A stretch of 37,430 bases of DNA, taken from assembly GCA_910579745.1 (NCBI GenBank), contig CAJTVH010000026.1, positions 1-37,430 of the forward strand. Direction: 5' to 3'. The position numbers and the translations under genes were made by a program. Under the pieces are notes generated by a model. It was not told where the DNA came from. It did not search any database and saw only the letters and a program-made list of their open reading frames with translations. Each line of letters opens with the position of its first letter. Positions within the stretch are counted from its first letter, which is position 1. Shown in pieces: positions 8,133-15,283 of the stretch. This stretch comes from an uncultured Clostridia bacterium. Its GTDB lineage: Bacteria > Bacillota > Clostridia > Lachnospirales > CAG-274.

Positions 8133-9503
8133 TTATGATAATTTAGGGAGTTTATCGAAACTGTTCTGTAAATCCTCATCTGTGGGAATATAGTCTGACA
8201 TTTCTTTATCATTGAATTTTCGATATGCCATTAAATCAAAATAACCTGTTCCAGTAAGTCCGAAGAGTATAGTTTTTTCTTCTCCCGTTTCTTTACATTT
8301 TAAAGCCTCGTCAATAGCGACTTTAATCGCGTGGCTGCTTTCGGGAGCGGGTAAAATGCCTTCTACTCTAGCGAACTTTTGCGCGGCTTCAAATACTGAC
8401 GTTTGTTCAACCGCTACAGCCTTTATAAAACCGTCATGATAAAGCTGTGAAAGAGTTGAGCTCATACCATGATAACGTAAACCGCCGGCATGGTTTGCCG
8501 ATGGAATAAAATTACTTCCCAATGTATACATTTTTGAAAGAGGACAAACCATACCGGTGTCACAGAAATCATAAGCGAACTTACCTCTTGTGAAACTTGG
8601 GCATGAAGCCGGTTCTACAGCGATAAAATCATAATCAGCCAGACCTTTCAATTTTTCACCCATAAATGGAGATATAAGCCCACCAAGATTTGATCCGCCG
8701 CCTGCGCAACCGATTATAATATCGGGTTTTATTTCGTATTTATCCATAGCCGCTTTTGTTTCAAGTCCAATTATGGATTGGTGTAAAAGTACTTGATTTA
8801 ACACACTACCAAGAACATAACGATAACCATCGTTTGTGGTAGCGACCTCAACAGCTTCAGAAATCGCGCATCCTAAGCTTCCTCCTGTGTTTGGATGCTC
8901 ATCTAAAATTTTTTGTCCCACAGCGGTATGATTAGATGGGGAAGGAGTAACACTTGCTCCATAAGTACGCATAACTTCACGTCTAAAAGGCTTTTGCTCA
9001 TAGGATACCTTTACCATATATACTTTACAATCGAGTTCAAAATATGAGCACGCCATAGACAGAGCGGTTCCCCATTGTCCAGCTCCTGTTTCTGTAGTAA
9101 CTCCTTTTAATCCTTGTTTTTTAGCGTAGTACGCCTGAGCTATCGCGGAATTTAATTTATGACTTCCGCTTGTGTTATTACCCTCAAATTTATAATAAAT
9201 TTTTGCGGGGGTCTGTAGCCTTTCCTCAAGACAATATGCTCGAACTAACGGTGATGGACGGTACATTTTATAAAATCTTAAGATTTCATCGGGAATATCA
9301 AAAAAAGCGTCAGTATCATTTAATTCTTGCTGTACAAGTTCTTTACAAAAAACATGTTCTAATTCATCAGCTGTCATAGGTTTTAATGTTCCTGGGTTTA
9401 AAAGAGGAGCCGGCTTATTTTTCATATCGGCGCGTATATTATACCATTGTTTTGGCATTTCATTTTCATCGAGATATATTTTGTAAGGTATTTCTTTATT
9501 CAT
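8133..9503 (-). CDS. trpB: TrpB2-type tryptophan synthase beta chain, PLP-dependent
   Basis: The enzyme condenses indole with serine to make tryptophan. It is the TrpB2 form, longer than classic TrpB at 456 residues, with an N-terminal extension (PYKIYLDENEMPKQWYN). The PLP lysine is K116 in GSHKLNSA, the substrate-activation region is ETGAGQWGTALS, and the PLP phosphate loop is GCAGGGSNLGG. An in-frame GTG three codons earlier overlaps the SD; the ATG at 9503 follows AAAGGTG with 6-base spacing and is preferred. No trpA or other trp gene is beside it, typical for TrpB2, which may salvage indole. It lies downstream of aroA and tyrA in the same direction, as part of an aromatic amino-acid group. 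Confidence 0.9.
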   Translation of the reverse strand: MNKEIPYKIYLDENEMPKQWYNIRADMKNKPAPLLNPGTLKPMTADELEHVFCKELVQQELNDTDAFFDIPDEILRFYKMYRPSPLVRAYCLEERLQTPAKIYYKFEGNNTSGSHKLNSAIAQAYYAKKQGLKGVTTETGAGQWGTALSMACSYFELDCKVYMVKVSYEQKPFRREVMRTYGASVTPSPSNHTAVGQKILDEHPNTGGSLGCAISEAVEVATTNDGYRYVLGSVLNQVLLHQSIIGLETKAAMDKYEIKPDIIIGCAGGGSNLGGLISPFMGEKLKGLADYDFIAVEPASCPSFTRGKFAYDFCDTGMVCPLSKMYTLGSNFIPSANHAGGLRYHGMSSTLSQLYHDGFIKAVAVEQTSVFEAAQKFARVEGILPAPESSHAIKVAIDEALKCKETGEEKTILFGLTGTGYFDLMAYRKFNDKEMSDYIPTDEDLQNSFDKLPKLS

Positions 9504-9554
9504 TGTTTTCACCTTTCTTTGATATAATTTTCTTTAATATAATTTCTTTAATAA

Positions 9555-9584
9555 ATGTTACCACATTGTATATAAAAAAGTCAA
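9555..9584 (-). promoter_or_regulatory. Promoter of trpB2
   Basis: On the minus strand TTGACT (9584-9579) is followed after 18 bases by TAACAT (9560-9555), preceded by TG-n, an extended -10. This lies about 50 bases upstream of the trpB2 start, so trpB2 can be expressed separately from aroA. No T-box or trp leader peptide was found. Confidence 0.55.
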
Positions 9585-9688
9585 TAATCAGCTAAAGTGT
9601 GTTTCAAAATTATATATTATCTGTTAAATAGTGTAAATAATAAATTCTATCAAATACACACAGTAAATTTTTAAAGTTTGTTATATTT

Positions 9689-10966
9689 CTAAAGCTTTTC
9701 AATATAATCATAAAATGATGGAAATGAAATGGCTACGCTTTCAGAATTATTAATTATTGTTTTACTATTAGCTTTTAACGCAGCTATAGCTAAACTCATA
9801 GCTACTCTATGGTCGTTGTGACTTTCAACTTCAGCCCCTTGTAGAACAGAATTACCTTTAATAATCATACCGTCACTTGTTTCCTCAATATTAGCTCCCA
9901 TTTTTCCGAGTTCTTCTGCCATAACGGCGATACGATTAGACTCTTTTACTTTGAGTTCCTCTGCGTCTTTAATTATTGTTGTTCCATCAGCGAAGAGCGC
10001 CGCGACAGCGAAAACGGGAATTTCATCAATCATTTTAGGAATAATGGAACCTTCCAATGTTATAGCGTTTAATTTTGAGGTTGTAACCTCAATATCCGCG
10101 ACAGGTTCTCCGTTTTCATTATTTTGGTTAAGAACTTTAATATTTCCACCCATTTTTTTAAGAGCGTTAATGATACCTGTTCTTGTTTCATTAACTCCGA
10201 CATTTTTTATTATAATATGAGAATCGGGAACAATAAGACCAGCCACCATAAAGAAAGCGGCGGAAGAAATATCCGAAGGAACGGAAACGGGTTTACCATA
10301 TAATTGTTTAACAGGCGAGCTTATAATTTTTCCGTTTTCATTTTTAATGTCAGCCCCAAAATAATTAAGCATTATTTCAGTATGATTTCTTGACGCTATA
10401 GGTTCAATAATTGTAGTTGGTTTATCGGCGAAAAGACTTGCGAGCAAAATAGCTGATTTAACCTGAGCGCTTGCCACAGGAAGTTTATATTCTATGGATT
10501 GGAGCTTTGTACCGTCAATATGTAAAGGAGCGAATCCGTCTTTTTCGATGCCGTTTATTTTAGCTCCCATTAAAGAAAGAGGGGTAATAACTCTGCTCAT
10601 AGGTCTTTTTTTTATAGAAGAATCCCCTGTAATCTGACAGGAAAACGGCTGTGCCGCCAGTATACCTGAAATAAGGCGAATAGTTGTTCCGCTGTTTCCA
10701 ACATCGAGAATTTCAGAAGGTTTTGAAAGGCCATTAAGTCCTTTTCCGTATACTTTAACGGTATCTTCTGAAATATCAATATCAACGCCGAGTTTTCTGA
10801 AACAAGAAATTGTTGACATACAATCGTCACCTGTGAGAAAACCAGTGATTTCCGTAACTCCTTTGGAAATAGCTCCAAACATTACCGCTCTGTGAGAAAT
10901 AGATTTATCACCTGGAACGGTTATTGTTCCTTTAAGGGATTTTTTTGGGTATATATTTTTTAGCAT
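9689..10966 (-). CDS. aroA: 3-phosphoshikimate 1-carboxyvinyltransferase (EPSP synthase)
   Basis: AroA joins shikimate 3-phosphate and phosphoenolpyruvate in the pathway to chorismate. The protein has 425 residues, the family's usual size. Key motifs are GDKSISHRAVMFGAI near residue 20, DVGNSGTTIRLISG near 88, KKRPMSRVITPL near 120, SAQVKSAILLASL near 166, IDEIPVFAVAALFADG near 313, and KESNRIAVMAEEL with DHRVAMSLAIAAL towards the end. The SD AAAGGAAA precedes ATG 10966. tyrA is upstream and trpB2 downstream, all on the minus strand, with gaps of about 226 and 185 bases. No defect is seen. Confidence 0.95.
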   Translation of the reverse strand: MLKNIYPKKSLKGTITVPGDKSISHRAVMFGAISKGVTEITGFLTGDDCMSTISCFRKLGVDIDISEDTVKVYGKGLNGLSKPSEILDVGNSGTTIRLISGILAAQPFSCQITGDSSIKKRPMSRVITPLSLMGAKINGIEKDGFAPLHIDGTKLQSIEYKLPVASAQVKSAILLASLFADKPTTIIEPIASRNHTEIMLNYFGADIKNENGKIISSPVKQLYGKPVSVPSDISSAAFFMVAGLIVPDSHIIIKNVGVNETRTGIINALKKMGGNIKVLNQNNENGEPVADIEVTTSKLNAITLEGSIIPKMIDEIPVFAVAALFADGTTIIKDAEELKVKESNRIAVMAEELGKMGANIEETSDGMIIKGNSVLQGAEVESHNDHRVAMSLAIAALKANSKTIINNSESVAISFPSFYDYIEKL

Positions 10967-11192
10967 AATTTTTTTCCTTTCAAAGTTATAGTTTTACGGC
11001 AATTTATAAATTACTGTAAGAAAAAAATACTTTATTAAAATTTTTTAAATTGTTTCTCGGCTTTCTTTACGATTTAGATGTTTAAAGTCTAAAAAATATT
11101 TTATGAAATAGGATTTACAAAATATTTTTTACGTGAAATTATTATAGAAAATTTTGTGAGAAATTTAAAAATAACTTTTAAATTTATTTACT

Positions 11193-12278
11193 TTATTTTA
11201 TAATAACCTCAAAATTAAGTTCTTTAAGCAATTTACCGCTTTTTTCTTTTTCAACCTCATTATCAAAAGATATTTGCAGAATACCATTCTCAAAATCTCT
11301 GTTATTAATAATACCGATATTTTTTATATTAATATTATTTACGCTTAGATGAGTTGAGATTGTAGCTATAATACCAGGTTTGTCACATACATTTAAAAAT
11401 AAATCGTAAGTTTTTGAGATAACGCTTTTGTTATGGTCAAAAAATGAGTTTCTATAATCTTTCGCTGTTTCAAGAAAAGAAAAAATTGATTTTTCATCAT
11501 TATTTAGAAGGGAGTTCTCAAATTCTGTTAAGATGTTTTTAAAACTATTTATGACATTTAATATTTCTGGTTTATTTTCCTCGCATATACTTTTCCATAT
11601 CTCAGGGCTTCCTGACGCTATTCTTGTTAAATCTTTAAATCCTCCCGCCGCCAGGCTGTGCATATAATTTTCTTTACCGTCAAGCCTTTTAACCGTATTA
11701 ACAAGAGACGCCGCGACAATATGAGGAATATGGCTTATCGCCGCGACAGCATGGTCGTGGTATGAGGAATTGAGAACAATAGGAATTGCTCCTATTTTTT
11801 TTGTAATATCTGAAAATTTATTAATTATATCTACAGGAACGTTATTTAGGGGTGTGAGGACATAAAAGGCATTTTCAAAAAGATATTCTTTTGCCGAGAA
11901 ATATCCTGTTTTTTCAGAACCAGCCATAGGATGACCGCCTATAAAATAAATATTCTTATATTTTTCCATTTCTTTGCAAATACTGCCTTTTGTACTTCCT
12001 ACATCTGTAATAACGCAGCCTTTTTTTATGTAAGGTAAAAGCTTGTTTACATATTCCGTGATTTTGTCAACAGGGGTACAAATAAATATATAGCTACAAT
12101 CAGAAAAAATTTGTAAATCGGTTGTTGAATAACAGTTTATAATATTTTCTTTAACAGCGGCAATAAGAGATGTCTCGCTTCTACTAAAAGCGACAATTTC
12201 CGCTCCAAGCTTAAATTTAAACGCTTTAGCGAGAGAACCTCCTATTAATCCAAGACCTATTATGCCGATTTTTAACAT
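11193..12278 (-). CDS. tyrA: Prephenate dehydrogenase with C-terminal ACT domain
   Basis: TyrA oxidises prephenate to 4-hydroxyphenylpyruvate using NAD, on the way to tyrosine. The Rossmann motif GIIGLGLIGGSLAKAF is at the N-terminus. Further conserved parts are IFICTPVD, ITDVGSTKGSICK, FIGGHPMAGSEKTGYFSA and HDHAVAAISHIPHIVAASL (catalytic His region). From about residue 290 a C-terminal ACT domain (YDLFLNVCDKPGIIATISTH) suggests feedback control by an amino acid. Length 361. The SD GGAAGGAAG precedes ATG 12278. It heads the tyrA-aroA-trpB2 group. Confidence 0.93.
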   Translation of the reverse strand: MLKIGIIGLGLIGGSLAKAFKFKLGAEIVAFSRSETSLIAAVKENIINCYSTTDLQIFSDCSYIFICTPVDKITEYVNKLLPYIKKGCVITDVGSTKGSICKEMEKYKNIYFIGGHPMAGSEKTGYFSAKEYLFENAFYVLTPLNNVPVDIINKFSDITKKIGAIPIVLNSSYHDHAVAAISHIPHIVAASLVNTVKRLDGKENYMHSLAAGGFKDLTRIASGSPEIWKSICEENKPEILNVINSFKNILTEFENSLLNNDEKSIFSFLETAKDYRNSFFDHNKSVISKTYDLFLNVCDKPGIIATISTHLSVNNINIKNIGIINNRDFENGILQISFDNEVEKEKSGKLLKELNFEVIIK

Positions 12279-12781
12279 TTACCAAAACTTCCTTCCCAAT
12301 TATGAAATCACAAGATAACGCTGATTTATCAGATAATTTTTATAAAATGCTTTTATTACAGCGCTTCGATAAAGATGACTTTAGAAAAAATACTTTACAA
12401 TAATAAAGAAAATCATATAGAGATTTAAAAAAATTTGAATAAAACAATTTTTATCTTTTTTCAATTTACATTGGAATTACTGTAAATATCTTTAACCTAA
12501 GAGGGGAAAGATACACTAAAGTCTGTAAGTATTTTAACATTTTAAAATATTATGGTCAAGTTTTAATATTATTAAATATTTATGGGAAAATTGGAATAAG
12601 ATTTTTTTAATTTTATTGATTTTTGAATTATAGTTAAAACACATATACTTTTTTGTTTTTGACAACAATATGTAATGTTATTTTATAAAATTTATATCTC
12701 GATATTAAAAATAAACAGGTTTTAGGAAGACTCCCAAAACCTGTTTGAGTATAATCTTTTTAATGAATTTGTAAAGGATTA
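12279..12781. other. AT-rich intergenic stretch between tyrA and the CuAO-like gene
   Basis: Apart from the terminator at 12713-12746, about 500 bases hold no gene. Two short sequences recur elsewhere in the window: TTTAGAAAAAATACTTTAC (about 12380, also near 6570 and 24709 with one change) and a CAATTTACATTGGAATT-like string (about 12461, also about 6796). They may be remains of older repeat elements. Confidence 0.45.
12713..12746 (-). terminator. Rho-independent terminator of the secreted CuAO-like gene
   Basis: AAACAGGTTTT (12713-12723) and AAAACCTGTTT (12736-12746) form a perfect 11-bp stem. On the minus strand it is followed by ATTTTTAAT. It lies 36 bases beyond the stop of the gene at 12782. 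Confidence 0.85.
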
Positions 12782-13669
12782 TTATTTGAAAATCACTATT
12801 TTTTCAGGATTATTTATCGGAGGAATACTCAGAGTCATTTCTTCTCCGTACTGTACAAATAAATTTGAGTTTTTTTCTATATCGGATAAACTCGCTGGGG
12901 TTCCATCATCAAATATTATTTCTGTATCCTCATTTTTTACTAAAGATATTTCTCCCTTTTCGGTATCATTTATAAGGATCTCGTCATCATTTACAGAGAT
13001 AGCTTTAGCGTTTGCCTCAAGAATATTTTCCTCAGCGGAAGTTGCCTCACCGGAATTTTCACCTTCGGCAAAAGTTTCATCTTCAGCGGAAGACTCATTC
13101 TCAGTTAAGGACTCACTTTCACTTGAGGTTTCGTTTTCGGTTAAAGTCTCGCTTTCAGTTGAGGTTTCAACTTCAGGTAAAGTTTCTGTATTTATTATTA
13201 AATTATTATTTTCATCAACGGAAGCGTCCATCTCAATAATTTCAGATAAAAGAGTCATTGGCGCATAGGTGATTCCGTCTATTAATTCAGGGGCTTTATT
13301 TAATTTAATAGGCGCGGTTTTAGCGAAAGTATACCCATCTGTACCTATTGTAAATGTTATATAATGAGGAAGATTGACTACAGCCACGTTTTTTGTCTCA
13401 TTGTTCCATTCAACAGTATATCCCATTTCCTCAAAAACTTTTCTCACCGGAAATAAAGTGATATTATCTTCGACTGAAGTGATTATTTCAGCGTCTTCTA
13501 TAATTTTATCATCTATTATTATAGAATTTTTGACATCAATAGATTTTGTGGATGGTTCATTTACGTTAATTTCTTTATCGGGGTTATATTCAGCAAACGC
13601 TACAGAGGCCTGTGCCACGGATGTGATAATTATTGCCGCTGATATAAATTTTAATATGTTTTTTTTCAT
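12782..13669 (-). CDS. Secreted protein with copper-amine-oxidase-N-like domain and Glu/Ser/Thr-rich repeats
   Basis: A signal peptide (KKNILKFISAAIIITSVAQA, cleavage likely after AFA at about 26) directs export. Residues of about 45-155 match the copper amine oxidase N-terminal-like domain common on clostridial surfaces: INVNEPSTKSIDV, LFPVRKVFEEMGYTVEWNN and GITYAPMTLLSEII. These domains are thought to mediate cell-surface contacts and have no oxidase activity. A low-complexity acidic segment of about 45 residues follows (units like SESETLTENE), then a C-terminal region of unknown function. Length 295. The SD AGGAGG lies just upstream of the ATG. The leader at 13745-13860 contains paired segments, and a terminator follows. 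Confidence 0.75.
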   Translation of the reverse strand: MKKNILKFISAAIIITSVAQASVAFAEYNPDKEINVNEPSTKSIDVKNSIIIDDKIIEDAEIITSVEDNITLFPVRKVFEEMGYTVEWNNETKNVAVVNLPHYITFTIGTDGYTFAKTAPIKLNKAPELIDGITYAPMTLLSEIIEMDASVDENNNLIINTETLPEVETSTESETLTENETSSESESLTENESSAEDETFAEGENSGEATSAEENILEANAKAISVNDDEILINDTEKGEISLVKNEDTEIIFDDGTPASLSDIEKNSNLFVQYGEEMTLSIPPINNPEKIVIFK

Positions 13670-13744
13670 TTTGTTTCCTCCTAAGAATTTTGATAATTTA
13701 TGGAAATACTGATTGATTTGAAAGAGAGAATTATTTTTCGCTTA

Positions 13745-13860
13745 ATTAAATCAGTGCTTCCTTTGTTAAAAATTAGAACTCTGGAGGGGACACCAAAGAA
13801 TGTGATAAACCAATAAACGCTACTAAATCGGTTATTTTTTAATCAGTGTGTCTCCTACTT
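13745..13860 (-). promoter_or_regulatory. Structured untranslated leader upstream of the CuAO-like gene
   Basis: GGGGACAC (13786-13793) can pair over 8 bp, with one G-U wobble, with GTGTCTCC (13848-13855). The pair encloses about 54 bases that include weaker AACC/GGTT pairing. On the minus strand CACTGATT occurs twice, near each end of the region. It lies about 75-190 bases before the gene. The fold matches no riboswitch class I could identify by eye; a cis-regulatory RNA is one possibility, a decayed repeat another. Confidence 0.35.
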
Positions 13861-13957
13861 ACACATACATCTTATCATATAAATTTAAAAAAAGAAAGTT
13901 AAAATTATATTTATAATATTTTTGTAATATTTATTTTAGTGTATTTAATTATTTTGG

Positions 13958-13986
13958 TTGGAAAATATTATTTGTTGTGTTATAAT
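13958..13986 (+). promoter_or_regulatory. Promoter of the Hsp70/DUF5717-like region
   Basis: TTGGAA (13958-13963), a 17-base spacer, then TATAAT (13981-13986) preceded by TGT, an extended -10 (TGnTATAAT). It would start transcription near 13993, some 70 bases before the first gene. There is no CIRCE (HrcA) element, so control differs from the usual dnaK heat-shock regulon. Confidence 0.7.
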
Positions 13987-14065
13987 TATTTTAATATATT
14001 ACATCTCTGATTAACTCTAAAATATAAGTTAATGATATTGTATAATTTGCGGGAGGTGTCTTCGT

Positions 14066-15241
14066 ATTAAAAGTAAATATGAATATCCCATAACGAAGAT
14101 TGTTTCAGAAGTTATGAAAATTGCCGAGGAAGTCTCTGATTTTTACAGCGGGAGTTTTTTTGTTAAAAATATCGGCGGCGGACTTCTTACAGGAACAATT
14201 ATAACGGATAATGATGTCATTTCTTTTGATGAAACGGATTTTGAGGGAAATGAATATGAATTAAAATATAATATTGACGTGAGAGAATATGAGCCTAATA
14301 AACTTTTAAAATTTAATGTTTATATTGTCTCAAATGGCGGTGAGATTATAATACCCGTATTTATAAAAGTACTTAAAAATATTTTTTATACTGATGATGG
14401 TTATAAAATTACGGATATAAAATCTTTTTTTTCTTATTTTAAAAAGAAGCCATTAAACGCTATTGATATTTTTTATTCGGAAGAATTTTTTAAATGGCTT
14501 GCAAAAATTAATTTTCAGCGTATTGATATGTTGAAATTATTTTTAAATGATGAAGATAAAGAAAGAGCTATTGATAATTTTTTCTTATTTTGCAAACTCA
14601 AAAAAAAATCTTATGTTGAGGCTATTGAAAAAAATATTAATATATTTGTTAAGCCTTTTCAAAAAGAAAAAATATTCGGCAGTATCGCTCTTTTAAAAAA
14701 GGGGTACGGGTATATACATAAAAAAATTGATTTTAAATATAACAATACTTGTATAAAATTTGAGAAAAATGAGTTAACGTCTAAAGACTTCGATATAGAA
14801 AACAGATGTTATATTAATTACGAAATAGCCCCATGTCTTATCACTGGTAGTTTTTCAAAAGAATGTGTCATTATTGATGAAAATACATTCATAAAGATTA
14901 ATATTTCTGTACTGCCTAAAATTGTTGTTAATTTATCACAGGAAATTTATGAGTATGATGATTTTGGAAGTATTATTATTGAGAATAATTGTGGTAAAGA
15001 TTTGGTTTTTGAATTAAGCGCTAAAGACAATTTTATAGAATTTGAGTCAAGGCATTATATTGTATCGGATAAGGATAAAGTTAATTTTAAAATAAAGCGT
15101 TCTAAAATGAAGTCTTTTATTGATAAAATGACTTTTAATAAAAAATTATACACGGAAAGTGAAATTTATGTGAAAACTGTTTTTAATAATCAAACTATAA
15201 AAAAAACGAGGAAAATTGTTTTGGGAAATTCTCTTTTTTAA
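14066..15241 (+). CDS. DUF5717-like N-terminal half, beta-sandwich rich (start codon ATT)
   Basis: From memory this resembles the N-terminal half of the large DUF5717 proteins found beside Hsp70 genes in Lachnospiraceae; function unknown. Two beta-rich segments are visible: about 25-110 (SGSFFVKNIGGGLLTGTII through KFNVYIVSNGGEIIIPVFIK) and about 250-390. A helical stretch with lysine-rich loops lies between. The frame extends upstream of ATG 14114 by 16 codons (IKSKYEYPITKIVSEV) without any ATG, GTG or TTG. A strong SD, GGAGGTG at 14052, lies 7 bases before ATT 14066, so the start is probably ATT, giving 391 residues. It ends with TAA; the same frame stays open into the next gene. First gene after the promoter at 13958. 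Confidence 0.6.
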   Translation: MKSKYEYPITKIVSEVMKIAEEVSDFYSGSFFVKNIGGGLLTGTIITDNDVISFDETDFEGNEYELKYNIDVREYEPNKLLKFNVYIVSNGGEIIIPVFIKVLKNIFYTDDGYKITDIKSFFSYFKKKPLNAIDIFYSEEFFKWLAKINFQRIDMLKLFLNDEDKERAIDNFFLFCKLKKKSYVEAIEKNINIFVKPFQKEKIFGSIALLKKGYGYIHKKIDFKYNNTCIKFEKNELTSKDFDIENRCYINYEIAPCLITGSFSKECVIIDENTFIKINISVLPKIVVNLSQEIYEYDDFGSIIIENNCGKDLVFELSAKDNFIEFESRHYIVSDKDKVNFKIKRSKMKSFIDKMTFNKKLYTESEIYVKTVFNNQTIKKTRKIVLGNSLF

Positions 15242-15283
15242 AGTTTAGTAATTAAAAATATTAATTTTGAAGCGGAGAGCTTT

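Noticed and set aside
9170..9595. Plus-strand reading frames opposite trpB2
   Set aside because: They lie antisense to a well-supported gene, have no SD and no recognisable motifs.
8097..12700. T-box or tryptophan attenuator controlling tyrA, aroA or trpB2
   Set aside because: No T-box consensus and no Trp-rich leader peptide found upstream of these genes on the minus strand.
12786..13712. Plus-strand reading frames opposite the CuAO-like gene
   Set aside because: Mirror image of the Glu/Ser-rich repeats, with low-complexity translation and no SD.
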